Below, in pieces: positions 54,833 through 63,870 of a stretch of DNA of 64,000 nt. Under the pieces are notes generated by a model. The model searched no databases. It was not told the DNA's origin and was given only the letters and a program-made list of their open reading frames with translations. The stretch's first letter is position 1; each line of letters opens with the position of its first letter. The stretch comes from an archaeon (GTDB taxonomy: Archaea > Thermoproteota > Nitrososphaeria > Nitrososphaerales > Gagatemarchaeaceae), in NCBI GenBank assembly GCA_021791695.1, contig JAJYWC010000002.1, positions 1-64,000 on the forward strand, in the 5' to 3' direction. The translations under genes were made by a program, and so were the position numbers.

Positions 54833-55950
54833 TCCTTCAGGAGCGGACCTCTGCTCCGAACCCTGTTGTAGACGAAGGTGACCGCCGCAAACGTGAAGGC
54901 CAGGCCTACGAGTACGTACGAGATCAGGAGGACCTCGCTGTTCACCCCTCCCGTAAGGAATATCGCAAATTCGTTCATCGGCAGATAGAGCAGTCCCAGG
55001 AGAACTATGAGCACGCCGTCTCTCCATACCCTGTTGCTCCCCCTAGCCAGGTGCGCCAGGAGAGAGCCTATCAGATACACGGCGAGCGCCGTCCAGAGGA
55101 TCGGCAGCGAACCTTCGATGTAGTATCCTATGATGTCGGGTCCGTATACGAGGAACTGGCTGGGGTTGTTCGTGACGATCTCGATAATCGTCGGTATCTT
55201 CGAGTCAGCATACGTGAAACCGCTGGAGAGACCCACGAGGAAGATGAGAGAACCTGCTACGATGGAGAATATCCTCAGATAGCCGTAGGGCCGCTGGCTA
55301 AGCATCGCCGCCACTGACCTGTCGATTCCGAACCCTCTGACGAAAAATGTCGTACCCACGATGAGCAGGATTGCTATGCCGGCCTCGTACGCCCTCCCCA
55401 AGAGGACTAGCACGCCGGCAAAGAGGAATATAACACCCGGGACACCGATGACCCATTTCGAGTACCTCGGGTCGAATACGAGCATCCTCAGATACCTGCC
55501 CAGCACCATGTACGTCTCCTCCACCGTCCTGCTGTGCTTTACAGCTATCCTCACGACAGACACGATCGGCTTCATCGACTGGAGGACCGGCAGCACCTGC
55601 TCGTCGTCAGCGCCGTCGCTCACCAGAACGATACCTGTGAAATCGGCCCGCGAGAGTATCTTCTCCACCTCTCTCCTGATCTTGCGGTCGGCGTCGAGTC
55701 CGCTCTCGCTGACGCCACATACCACAGCCACCTCCACGTCCACCTCCTCCTCCCTAAGCTCCTCGTATTCCCTCACTGCGGCGAAGATGGAGTTTGCGTC
55801 CGCCTCCTCAGGGTCTGCTATGGCGAGGCCGGTGGCCGCCTCCACGACGTCATCCCTCCCGTAGACGGGAGACCGGACTCGGGTCTTGTTCTCTAGGTCT
55901 CCGTCTCTGTCGACCGCAAGTACGAGGATCCTCTCCTTCTGTCCGGACAC
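54829..55950 (-). CDS. DUF373 family membrane protein
   Basis: Archaeal DUF373 protein (373 aa). The cytoplasmic N-terminal domain (1-160) starts ILVLAVDRDGDLENKT and has ADPEEADANSIF and VLVSDGADDEQVLP, a Rossmann-like fold with conserved Asp residues. The C-terminal half holds about seven membrane helices. Function is unknown; the frequent neighbourhood with cis-prenyltransferase suggests a role in polyprenyl lipid metabolism. GTG 55950 follows CTTAAGTATC by about 27 bp. Overlap of the stop with the uppS start implies coupled translation. Confidence 0.9.
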   Translation of the reverse strand: MSGQKERILVLAVDRDGDLENKTRVRSPVYGRDDVVEAATGLAIADPEEADANSIFAAVREYEELREEEVDVEVAVVCGVSESGLDADRKIRREVEKILSRADFTGIVLVSDGADDEQVLPVLQSMKPIVSVVRIAVKHSRTVEETYMVLGRYLRMLVFDPRYSKWVIGVPGVIFLFAGVLVLLGRAYEAGIAILLIVGTTFFVRGFGIDRSVAAMLSQRPYGYLRIFSIVAGSLIFLVGLSSGFTYADSKIPTIIEIVTNNPSQFLVYGPDIIGYYIEGSLPILWTALAVYLIGSLLAHLARGSNRVWRDGVLIVLLGLLYLPMNEFAIFLTGGVNSEVLLISYVLVGLAFTFAAVTFVYNRVRSRGPLLKE

Positions 55951-56059
55951 GTTTCGGTTCGACAGGAGCTCGATACTTAAGCGCTATCCTGCATTATGAC
56001 GGTGCCGAAGTCCGCGCAAGACACATAAGAAGGTCCGGCCCCTATTACAGCCGACCTGC

Positions 56060-57769
56060 ATGGAGCTGCAGAGGCCTTGGATGGATTCTTCACAGGGCGG
56101 CGCCTCCCGCACCCTGGCAGTGCCAGCAAAGCCCCTGCAGTCTTTGATCGAGGACGTCGCTTCGCGTTCTCCCGGTAACATCTGCCTCTCCTATCAGGGC
56201 GCTTCCTTCACCTACTCAGAGGTCGAGCAGCTCTCATCCCGCTTCGCGACCGGTCTCGCCTCGCTCGGCCTGAAGCGCGGAGACAGGGTAGCCATCTTCA
56301 TGCCCAACATGCCCCAGTTCGTGCTATCGTACTTCGGGACCCTAAAGGCTGGAGGAATCGCCGTCCCGTGCAGCCCTCTCTACAAGGAGAAGGAGCTGGA
56401 GTACCAGATCAAGGATTCGGGAGCGTCCTTCATAGTTGCCGCCAACGACGTCGTAGGACCCAACGACCTGTTCGCTCCACTCGAGGCTTGCAGGGGGCGG
56501 CTCGACGTCAAGGCCACGATAGCCGCCAGCGTCACCGATTATCTCCCGGGGATAAAGCGGACCTTCGCTGGGCTCGCCGGCGTGAAGAACGTCGGCAGGG
56601 CGAACACGGTCCGGTTCAGGCAGCTCTGCGACGCGAACGAGCCCATGACCGACCACGCGCCGATTGACCCCGTAAAGGACGTGGCGGTCCTGCAGTACAC
56701 CGGCGGCACGACCGGCGTCTCGAAGGGCGCTATGCTCTCGCACGCCAACCTGTATCTGAACGCCGTCGCGGCCGCCATGTCGCTCCCATTGGGACACGAC
56801 GACGTCGCCCTCGCCGCTCTCCCGCTCTTCCACATCTACGGCATGACCACGGCGATGAACGCCCCGTTCTACGCCGGGGCGCGCGTCGTCCTACTCCCGC
56901 GCTTCAACGTTGAAGAGGTGATGAAGACGATAGAGAAGGAGAAGGCCACGAGTTTCTGCGGCGTCCCGACCATGTACATCGCCGTCATCAACCACCCCAA
57001 CGTCTCCAAGTTCAACCTGCACTCGATCAGGTCGTGCATCTCGGGCGGGGCCCCCTTGCCAGTCGCCGTGAGGAAGCGCTTCATCGAGATCACCGGGAGT
57101 CATCTAGTCGAAGGTTACGGCCTGACCGAGGCGAGTCCCGTCACCCACTGCAACCCAATAGGGGAAGGTGCTGTAGTGAAGGACGGCTCGATAGGGGTCC
57201 CCGTCCCGGGGACCGACGCGGCGATAGTTGACATGGAAGACCCCTCGAGGTTCCTGCCGGTCGGGGAGGAGGGAGAGCTCGCTGTGATGGGGCCTCAGGT
57301 GATGCTGGGTTACTGGAACAGGAAAGACGAGACGGACATGGTACTACGGAACGGATGGCTCCTCACCGGAGACATCGCCAAGATGGACGAACAGGGCTAC
57401 TTCTTCATAGTCGACCGTAAGAAGGACCTGATTGACGTCGGGGGATTCAAGGTCTGGCCAAGGGAGGTCGAGGAGGTCCTCTTCACGCATCCCGGAGTGA
57501 GGGAAGCGGCTGTGGTGGGGGTCCAGGACGATTACCGCGGAGAGTCCGTGAAGGCGTTCGTGATACTCAAGCCCGAGGCTAGGGGAAGGGTGACCGAGCA
57601 GGAGCTGGTCGATTTCTGCAGGGCCCATATCGCAAAATACAAGGCCCCGCGGAGCGTCGTCTTCGTCGACGAACTTCCGAAGACTCTGGTCGGGAAGGTG
57701 CTCCGCAGGAAGCTCCGCGACAGGTCCGATTGGGAGAAGGACACGGCTAACATGCCTCAACGATCATAG
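56060..57769 (+). CDS. Long-chain acyl-CoA ligase (AMP-forming)
   Basis: Adenylate-forming enzyme (569 aa) activating carboxylic or fatty acids to acyl-CoA. Motifs are all intact: LQYTGGTTGVSKGAMLSH (ATP/AMP loop), VEGYGLTEASPVTH, LLTGDIAKMD, and VDRKKDLIDVGGFKVWP (hinge and A8), with the catalytic Lys in TLVGKVLRRKL. The acid chain length cannot be told. ATG 56060 is preceded by ACACATAAG at about 56021-56029. Its 3' end overlaps the convergent thiolase by 23 bp; together they suit fatty acid oxidation or synthesis. Confidence 0.9.
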   Translation: MELQRPWMDSSQGGASRTLAVPAKPLQSLIEDVASRSPGNICLSYQGASFTYSEVEQLSSRFATGLASLGLKRGDRVAIFMPNMPQFVLSYFGTLKAGGIAVPCSPLYKEKELEYQIKDSGASFIVAANDVVGPNDLFAPLEACRGRLDVKATIAASVTDYLPGIKRTFAGLAGVKNVGRANTVRFRQLCDANEPMTDHAPIDPVKDVAVLQYTGGTTGVSKGAMLSHANLYLNAVAAAMSLPLGHDDVALAALPLFHIYGMTTAMNAPFYAGARVVLLPRFNVEEVMKTIEKEKATSFCGVPTMYIAVINHPNVSKFNLHSIRSCISGGAPLPVAVRKRFIEITGSHLVEGYGLTEASPVTHCNPIGEGAVVKDGSIGVPVPGTDAAIVDMEDPSRFLPVGEEGELAVMGPQVMLGYWNRKDETDMVLRNGWLLTGDIAKMDEQGYFFIVDRKKDLIDVGGFKVWPREVEEVLFTHPGVREAAVVGVQDDYRGESVKAFVILKPEARGRVTEQELVDFCRAHIAKYKAPRSVVFVDELPKTLVGKVLRRKLRDRSDWEKDTANMPQRS

Positions 57770-58928
57770 CGACGCCATTCCCGCCGCCAAGGCAGAGTGT
57801 TGCGAGGCCCGTCTTCTTCCTTCGTTTCCTTAGTGCGTAGACCAGTGTCGTCAGGACCCTCGCGCCGGAGCACCCGATGGGATGGCCGAGCGCGACCGCG
57901 CCGCCGTTGACGTTGAACTTCTCCTCTGGTATGCCGAGCTCGTCCCTCACGACGATTGAGGCGGTCGAGTATGCCTCGTTGTGCTCGAACAAGTCAATGT
58001 CCTCCACGGTCATGCCCGCCTTCTTCAAGAGTCCCCTCACCGTCGGGATCGGCGACTCCATCACGTCCTCAGGCTTGACGCCTCCCGTGTGATACGCTAC
58101 AACCCTCGCCAGCGGCTTCGCACCCACGGCCTCCGCCCGCTCCTCAGATGCGACCACCAGCGCCGACGCGCCGTCGCTCAGCTGGGACGAGTTCCCTGCC
58201 GTCAGCACGCCGCCGGGCTTGAAGACCGGTTTGAGCCTGGCAAGCTTCTCGACCGTCGTGTCGGGACGCACGCATTCGTCGAAGTCGAACTTCACCATCT
58301 CGCCCGACGTAGTCTCGATCTCCACATCGACCGTCTCGTCGGCAAAGCGGCCTTCCTTCTCTGCCCTTGCCGCCTTCAGGTGGCTCTCATAGGAGTACTC
58401 GTCGGCCTGCTTCCGTGAGACCCCGAACTTCTCGGCTATCCTCTCGCCGGTCACACCCATGTGGTAGTGGTTGTAGACATCCCATAGCCCGTCGTTGATC
58501 ATGGCGTCGAGAAGGCGCGCGTCCCCGTACCTGAGCCCCCACCTCAGTTCCTTCACGAGATAGGGCGCGCTGCTCATGCTCTCCATCCCGCCCGCAACGA
58601 CGAATTCCGCGTCGCCGGCCTTGACCGCTTGGGCCGCGAGCATCACCGCCTTCATGCCCGATCCGCAGACCTTGTTGAGAGTGAAAGAGCCTACGGAAAC
58701 CGGTATTCCCGCATAGATGGCCGACTGTCTAGCAGGGTTCTGTCCCAGCCCCGCCGAGATGACATTCCCCATAATGACCTCGTCCACCTGCCTGGGCTTG
58801 ATACCCGAGCGGATGATGGCCTCCCTGACCGCCGCCTCTCCGAGACGGACCGCCGGGACCCCGACGAGGCTCTTTCCGAACTTGCCGATGCCGGTCCTGC
58901 AGGCCGAAAGAATCACGGGTTGCGGCAT
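57747..58928 (-). CDS. Acetyl-CoA C-acetyltransferase (thiolase), catalytic type
   Basis: Thiolase (393 aa) that makes or cleaves acetoacetyl-CoA. It starts PVILSACRTGIGKFGKSL, has the nucleophilic Cys in LNKVCGSGMKAVMLA, NEAYSTASIV, NVNGGAVALGHPIGCSGAR with the catalytic His and Cys, and a last CLGGGNGVAM. All catalytic residues are present, unlike the second thiolase-like gene in this window. ATG 58928 lies about 28 bp after GTTATTAACC on the minus strand; the longer frame to 58994 has no family match. Beside an acyl-CoA ligase it likely serves beta-oxidation or mevalonate supply. Confidence 0.93.
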   Translation of the reverse strand: MPQPVILSACRTGIGKFGKSLVGVPAVRLGEAAVREAIIRSGIKPRQVDEVIMGNVISAGLGQNPARQSAIYAGIPVSVGSFTLNKVCGSGMKAVMLAAQAVKAGDAEFVVAGGMESMSSAPYLVKELRWGLRYGDARLLDAMINDGLWDVYNHYHMGVTGERIAEKFGVSRKQADEYSYESHLKAARAEKEGRFADETVDVEIETTSGEMVKFDFDECVRPDTTVEKLARLKPVFKPGGVLTAGNSSQLSDGASALVVASEERAEAVGAKPLARVVAYHTGGVKPEDVMESPIPTVRGLLKKAGMTVEDIDLFEHNEAYSTASIVVRDELGIPEEKFNVNGGAVALGHPIGCSGARVLTTLVYALRKRRKKTGLATLCLGGGNGVAMIVEAC

Positions 58929-59036
58929 TCCTTTTGTCCGGCGTCTCTCGGAGGTTAATAACGCAATCTCCCTTCCGCCGCTGCGAGCTTTCACCGGGTG
59001 GCTCGCTTATTAACATGGCTGGATGAGCCATCCATA

Positions 59037-59645
59037 ATGGACGGCATCAACCTCACCGGCACTCGCAGGGTGGCCGCCGTCTCGATGTTCACCGCTCTGG
59101 CTGTGGCCACCGACTACGCCATGTTCCCCCTGGCAGACGTCAAGCTCATGGATTGCATCGTCTTCGTCGCGGCCCTCACGTTCGGGGTCGGTGTGGGCGC
59201 CTCCGTCGGTGCTCTCACGTGGCTCATCTACGGGACGGTCAATCCTCTCGGCGCTGACACGGGACCCCTCCTGCTCCTGCTCATCCTCTCCGAGATGGTC
59301 TACGTCGCGTTCGGATATGTGGCAAGGAGGCTCCTCTCCGCGGGAGAGAGCATCCCGGCCAGGAGTCTGCTCTGGGGTTCGTTCGGCCTCGTGGGAGCCT
59401 TCGCCTACGACTTCAACACGATATTTACCCCCTATCTCCTGACGGGGCAATCGGTCAGCGTCAGCCTCGCAGAGATGCTGCCCGCGGCACCGTTCATGCT
59501 GGCCCACGAGGTGAGCGACTTCGTCTTCTTTGCGACCGTGGCGCCGCTGCTCTACGTAGCGGTGAGAAAAGCCGCCTCGGGACGAGCCCTGAGGGTCGAG
59601 GGTGCGCCCTCAACCGGAACGCTCGAAGCCGAGAACGTCCGATAG
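59037..59645 (+). CDS. ECF transporter substrate-binding (S) component-like membrane protein
   Basis: Membrane protein of 202 aa with about six helices. It starts TRRVAAVSMFTALAVATDYA and has VASVGALTWLIYG-like packing (GASVGALTW), a pattern of S components of energy-coupling-factor transporters for vitamins such as riboflavin, biotin or cobalamin. The substrate is not readable. ATG 59037 lies 28 bp after CGCTTATTAAC, so it is leaderless. The gene has no adjacent ECF ATPase pair. The 3' end overlaps the convergent DUF35 gene by 36 bp. Confidence 0.6.
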   Translation: MDGINLTGTRRVAAVSMFTALAVATDYAMFPLADVKLMDCIVFVAALTFGVGVGASVGALTWLIYGTVNPLGADTGPLLLLLILSEMVYVAFGYVARRLLSAGESIPARSLLWGSFGLVGAFAYDFNTIFTPYLLTGQSVSVSLAEMLPAAPFMLAHEVSDFVFFATVAPLLYVAVRKAASGRALRVEGAPSTGTLEAENVR

Positions 59646-60044
59646 CGCGCCGACCCTCTGTCTCTTCGGCCGGAACCTTACCACCACCCTGCTCCCTACC
59701 CTCGCGCTGCCGATGAGCGTGTGCACCAGTCCGCCCTTCACGCCGTCGAACTCGACGTAAGCGAACGTACGGGCCCCCCTCGCAAGGGCCCTGACGACGC
59801 CCGCGGGTCTCACTCTTACCGATTTCGTGACCTCTGCGTAGCAGTCGACGCAGTACATCCTGAGCGGGAGCGAGGTCAGCCCGCAGCTCGGGCAGAGCCC
59901 AGCCAGTATCTCTCCGTCCCTGAGGCCGCGAAGGAACTTCTCTCCTGCCACCCCTGCGGTGTACTCGTAGCGGAACGGTATCGTGTCCTCCCAGGCCCGG
60001 ACCTCCGAACCGGCTGCGAGCCTTTCCGTGATGGGCACGTTCAT
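59610..60044 (-). CDS. DUF35 (zinc ribbon plus OB fold) acyl-CoA-associated protein 2
   Basis: Protein of 144 aa of the DUF35 family that binds CoA thioesters and bridges thiolase-type complexes. The rubredoxin-like zinc ribbon has CPSCG and CVDC pairs, following FLRGLRDGEILAG. The OB fold follows from residue 75 (VRALARGARTFAYVEFDG). Its ATG 60044 overlaps the stop of the preceding DUF35 gene (ATGA). In archaea, DUF35 proteins couple acetoacetyl-CoA thiolase with HMG-CoA synthase; here they follow an acetoacetyl-CoA synthetase and thiolase-like genes. Confidence 0.85.
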   Translation of the reverse strand: MNVPITERLAAGSEVRAWEDTIPFRYEYTAGVAGEKFLRGLRDGEILAGLCPSCGLTSLPLRMYCVDCYAEVTKSVRVRPAGVVRALARGARTFAYVEFDGVKGGLVHTLIGSARVGSRVVVRFRPKRQRVGALSDVLGFERSG

Positions 60045-60556
60045 CTGCCTCCGAGCGGCCTGAAATGTACGATGTCCGTGATGGCGCCGGAGCGGTCCTC
60101 CACCTTCTTCCATACCGCCTGCACCCTCATCCCTATCTTCACGTCCTCCGGGTCAACCTCACCGAGCAGATGGAGTATCCCCATCATGGGTGAGGCACCG
60201 TCGACCTCAACCACTGCCACGATGATCGGGTCTTGCCTGCGACTGGCGTCGAAGTTGACATAGGCGATGGAGTAGGTCACGACCCTCCCGGTGTCGCGGA
60301 GCTTCACCCAGCCGTCGGTCGGCCTGAAGCACAGCTCGCAGTACATTCGAGGCGGTACCATCACCCGCCCGCATCCGTCGCACCTCCTCCCCCAGATCTC
60401 TCCCTCCTTGAGACCCTTCAGGTAGCGGCCCGTCGCGACACCCGAGGTCCAGGCGTACTTCAGCTCGGCCTGGTAGTGCGTCATCAGGTAGCTGTTCGCT
60501 TCGATGTCATCGTGCGTCACTTCGGTCCCCGGATATCTGGAGACCTTGGAGCTCAA
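60041..60556 (-). CDS. DUF35 (zinc ribbon plus OB fold) acyl-CoA-associated protein 1
   Basis: Second DUF35 protein (171 aa), with a longer N-terminal arm (residues 1-45). The zinc ribbon is GRRCDGCGRVMVPPRMYCELC, shown here in part, with CDGC and CELC pairs; the OB fold covers about residues 80-160 (VVTYSIAYVNFD, then PMMGILHLL). TTG 60556 is used; it is 34 bp after the acetoacetyl-CoA synthetase stop. Two adjacent DUF35 genes may match the two thiolase-like genes at the other end of the operon, one scaffold for each; this is inferred. Confidence 0.85.
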   Translation of the reverse strand: MSSKVSRYPGTEVTHDDIEANSYLMTHYQAELKYAWTSGVATGRYLKGLKEGEIWGRRCDGCGRVMVPPRMYCELCFRPTDGWVKLRDTGRVVTYSIAYVNFDASRRQDPIIVAVVEVDGASPMMGILHLLGEVDPEDVKIGMRVQAVWKKVEDRSGAITDIVHFRPLGGR

Positions 60557-60590
60557 GTCAATGCACCCTTGGCGGCGAGACGAGCCGGCG

Positions 60591-62543
60591 TCATTTTTTA
60601 ATCTTCCTCGAGAACTCGATGAAGTAGTCCATCGAGTCGGGGTTCTTGAGCGAGCCCGGGTTGTAGACCTTCGACGGCTCGGCGCCGAGGAATATCCTCC
60701 TCACAGGGACCTCGAGCTTCTTCCCGTTGATGGTCCTTGGTATGTCGGGCACTGAGAATATATCGTCGGGGACGAGCTTCGGGGAGAGCTCCGTCCTTAT
60801 CTTCCGTCTGACCTCGTCCCTCAAGCGGTCGTCGAGCTCAGCCCCGCCTCTCAGGACCAGGAACAGCGGCATGTAGGACCGCCCCCCGAGGAACTCCATG
60901 TCGACGACGAGGCTGTCTGACACCTGCGGAATCGATTCCACGACCCGGTACATCTCGCTCGTCCCCATCCGGACCCCCATCCTCTTGATCGTGGCGTCCG
61001 ACCTGCCGTAGATGACGCAGGACCCGTCCGCGTTTATCCTGATCCAGTCGCCGTGTCTCCAGACGCCAGGGTACACGCCGAAGTAGCTCTCCCTGTACCT
61101 CGCGCCCGTCTCGTCGCCCCAGAAGAAGACCGGCATCGACGGCATAGGCTGCCTTATGACGAGCTCTCCCATCTCGTCTATGACGGAATGTCCTTCCTCG
61201 TCGAACGCAGCCACGTCGGCGCCAAGGTTCCTGCACTGGATCTCCCCCGCCCTGACGGGAAGGACCGGACATCCTCCGACGAAAGCCGTGCAGAGGTCCG
61301 TTCCTCCGCTTATCGACGCCAGCCACACGTCACTCTTCACTCGAGAATACACCCACTCGAAGGCGTCAGGCGTTAGCGCAGAACCCGTTGAGCCGAACCC
61401 CCTGAGCCTGCTCAGGTCGTGGTTCTCGCACGGCTCATACCCGCTCTTCATCATGGCGCCGACATACGCCGCGCTCGCGCCCATGAAGGTAATCCCGGAC
61501 TCCTCAGCGAGCGACCAGAGGGCTTCGGGACCCGGATGGAACGGGTCCCCCTCGTACAGCACTATGGTTGAGTCGAGTAACAGGGCACTGACGAGGTAAT
61601 TCCACATCATCCATCCCGTGGTAGTGTACCAGAACATCCTGTCCTCGGGACCCAGGTCGTTGTGGAACGACAGAGTCTTCAGGTGTTCCAGGAGCATTCC
61701 GCCGTGCCCATGGACGATGGGTTTCGGAAGGCCCGTGGTGCCGGATGAATAGACGACGTACAGCGGGTCCCCAAAGCCAAGCGACTCGAAACCCAGGGCT
61801 CCCGTCCGGCCGCTCGAAAGGTCGCCCCAGTGGAGGGCTCCGCGCGCCGGGCCCTCACCGCCCGCAGTGATGATGTGCTCGATGCTTGGGATGGCGTCCC
61901 TGATCTGTGCAACCGCATCCGTCTTGCTGACAAGCTTGCCCTTGTAGGTGTAGCCCTCTGTGGCTATGAGTATCTTCGGGGCTATCTGCTTGAATCGGTC
62001 GACCGCGCTGACGCTCCCGAAGTCGGGAGCACAACTCGACCATACGGCACCGATGCTGGCGCAGGCGAGCATCGAGATGACCGTCTCCGGGACGTTCGGA
62101 AGATAGGCGGCGACCCTGTCACCCTTCCCCACCCCGAGTCCGCGAAGGGACTCGGCGAATGCGGCCGTCTTCTTTCCCACTTCGTCCCAGCTGAGCGCCC
62201 CGAGCTCATCGCCCTCGGTCTTGGCGAGGATGGCCGTCTTGCCAGGATCCCTCCCCGAGAGTACGTGCTCTGCGTAGTTTAGCTTAGCACCGGGGAACCA
62301 GCGCGCACCGGGCATGACCCTCCGCTCCAAGACTGCTGAATACGGCTCAGCTGATTTGACCTCGAAGTACCTCCAGACAGAGTCCCAGAACTCCTCCAGC
62401 TCCTCGACTGACCACCGCCATAGCTCAGGGTAAGGAGCCGGCTCGATGTCAAGCTCGGCCTCGAGCCATCTCGCGTAGCGGGTTATGTTTGCCCTGTCGA
62501 TGCCATCGGAGGTCGGCTCCCAGAGTACCTTCGCGGTCGTCAC
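60591..62543 (-). CDS. Acetoacetyl-CoA synthetase
   Basis: AMP-forming ligase (650 aa) activating acetoacetate, or a similar short acid, to the CoA ester. The sequence follows the acetoacetyl-CoA synthetase branch of the acetyl-CoA synthetase family: GAKLNYAEHVLSG, YVVYSSGTTGLPKPIVHGHGG, WYTTTGWMMWNYLVSAL, IYGRSDATIKRMGVRMGT, and the catalytic Lys in TINGKKLEVPVRR. GTG 62543 lies about 33 bp after CAAATATCGG on the minus strand. With thiolase-like and DUF35 neighbours it suits use of ketone-type acids or polyhydroxybutyrate-like stores. Confidence 0.9.
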   Translation of the reverse strand: MTTAKVLWEPTSDGIDRANITRYARWLEAELDIEPAPYPELWRWSVEELEEFWDSVWRYFEVKSAEPYSAVLERRVMPGARWFPGAKLNYAEHVLSGRDPGKTAILAKTEGDELGALSWDEVGKKTAAFAESLRGLGVGKGDRVAAYLPNVPETVISMLACASIGAVWSSCAPDFGSVSAVDRFKQIAPKILIATEGYTYKGKLVSKTDAVAQIRDAIPSIEHIITAGGEGPARGALHWGDLSSGRTGALGFESLGFGDPLYVVYSSGTTGLPKPIVHGHGGMLLEHLKTLSFHNDLGPEDRMFWYTTTGWMMWNYLVSALLLDSTIVLYEGDPFHPGPEALWSLAEESGITFMGASAAYVGAMMKSGYEPCENHDLSRLRGFGSTGSALTPDAFEWVYSRVKSDVWLASISGGTDLCTAFVGGCPVLPVRAGEIQCRNLGADVAAFDEEGHSVIDEMGELVIRQPMPSMPVFFWGDETGARYRESYFGVYPGVWRHGDWIRINADGSCVIYGRSDATIKRMGVRMGTSEMYRVVESIPQVSDSLVVDMEFLGGRSYMPLFLVLRGGAELDDRLRDEVRRKIRTELSPKLVPDDIFSVPDIPRTINGKKLEVPVRRIFLGAEPSKVYNPGSLKNPDSMDYFIEFSRKIKK

Positions 62544-62699
62544 ACGAAAACTCCGCTGCGCCGTAGAACGACCCGATATTTGAGTATCCGATCGACCTCT
62601 TGAAACGCGAAGGGTCTACGGAATCCGACGACCTGCATTCCCCGATTCGATGAAGCGGAACGGGCCAAGATGGGATAGGACGAATGGCTTCCGTGACGG

Positions 62700-63866
62700 C
62701 TAGCCCTTCATTGTTATGACGGTTCCGCACTGCAGAAGGTCACCCCAGGCCTGCGCCAGGCCCCTTTCGGCGCGCTTGCCCCTGACCTGCCGCCTCCCCG
62801 CCTCCCCCCTGAGCTGCCAGAAGACCTCGCACACCTTCATCATGCCCGCCGCGGCGATCGGGTTGCCGACCCCCAGGAGCCCTCCCGAGGGGTTGACCGG
62901 GAACTCCCCGTTGCGCTGCGTCACTCCCTCTCTCGTCAGCCTCGGCGCCTCGCCCTTCTTCGCAAGGAGCAGCCCCTCCATGTGGTGGAGTTCCTTGTAG
63001 TCGAACGGGTCGTACACTTCGGCGAAGTCCAGCTGCCTGCGGGGGTCCTCTATCTTGGCCATCTTGTACGCCATCCTGGCCGCTCGCTCGACGTATGCGG
63101 GGTAGCAGAGTTCCCTGTTGGTCCAGTACTGGGTGTCCACGTTCCACCCCACGCCGTCTATCCAGACGGGGTCCTTGGTGAACTTGCGAGCGACGTCCTC
63201 GGAGACGAGCACCGCCGCCGCCGCCCCGTCTGATGGCGGAGAGACGTCGTACCGCTTCACGGGCCACACTATCTTCTCGCTGTTCATCACGTCGTCCACG
63301 GTGATCTTGGAGGCGATCTGCGCGCAAGGGTGGTCGAGCGCGTTCATCTTGTTCTTGACAGCGACGAGCGCGATATCCTCCTCGGTCACGTTGTGAGCGT
63401 GCATGTACCTCCTCATCTCGAGCGCGAAGATCCAGAGCAGGGTGACACCCAGCGGCCTCTCGGTCGTATGGTCGAATATGCTCCAGAATGCAGACTGCGG
63501 ATGAGGACGGAGGGGCGACATCTTCTCTTCCCCTACGACGAGACACGTGTCGAAGAGCCCCGAGGCCACGTGCCACCATCCGCCGACCGGCGTGAATACT
63601 CCGGTGCCGCCTCCCACGTAGACGCGCGTGTTCGCCCTCCCTACGCCGCCCGCGCCTTCGATCAGGTACTCTCCCTTCATGTGGACTCCGTCGAAGGCGT
63701 CCGGGGCGGTCCCGATCACGACCGATTCGACGTCCTTCATGCTCATCCCGGCTGCCTCCAGGGCCATCCGCGAAGCCTCGTACGAGAGTTCTCGTCCTGT
63801 CTCCAGCATGCGCCTCCTGAACAACGTCATCCCGGCTCCGATGACCGCCACTCTTCTCTTGATCAT
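62700..63866 (-). CDS. Thiolase-like protein lacking the usual nucleophilic cysteine
   Basis: Archaeal thiolase-superfamily protein (388 aa) of the SCP2/thiolase type that pairs with DUF35. It starts VAVIGAGMTLFRRRMLETGR and ends NPSGGLLGVGNPIAAAGMMKVCEVFWQL. At the position of the catalytic Cys (family x-C-x-S-G near residue 85-90), the sequence reads YVGGGTGVFTPVG with no Cys. The C-terminal His/Cys region reads LLGVGNPIAA, where active enzymes have G-H-P. It may therefore be a structural partner of the thiolase-like gene upstream. ATG 63866 is 4 bp after that gene's stop. Confidence 0.78.
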   Translation of the reverse strand: MIKRRVAVIGAGMTLFRRRMLETGRELSYEASRMALEAAGMSMKDVESVVIGTAPDAFDGVHMKGEYLIEGAGGVGRANTRVYVGGGTGVFTPVGGWWHVASGLFDTCLVVGEEKMSPLRPHPQSAFWSIFDHTTERPLGVTLLWIFALEMRRYMHAHNVTEEDIALVAVKNKMNALDHPCAQIASKITVDDVMNSEKIVWPVKRYDVSPPSDGAAAAVLVSEDVARKFTKDPVWIDGVGWNVDTQYWTNRELCYPAYVERAARMAYKMAKIEDPRRQLDFAEVYDPFDYKELHHMEGLLLAKKGEAPRLTREGVTQRNGEFPVNPSGGLLGVGNPIAAAGMMKVCEVFWQLRGEAGRRQVRGKRAERGLAQAWGDLLQCGTVITMKG

Positions 63867-63870
63867 CTCA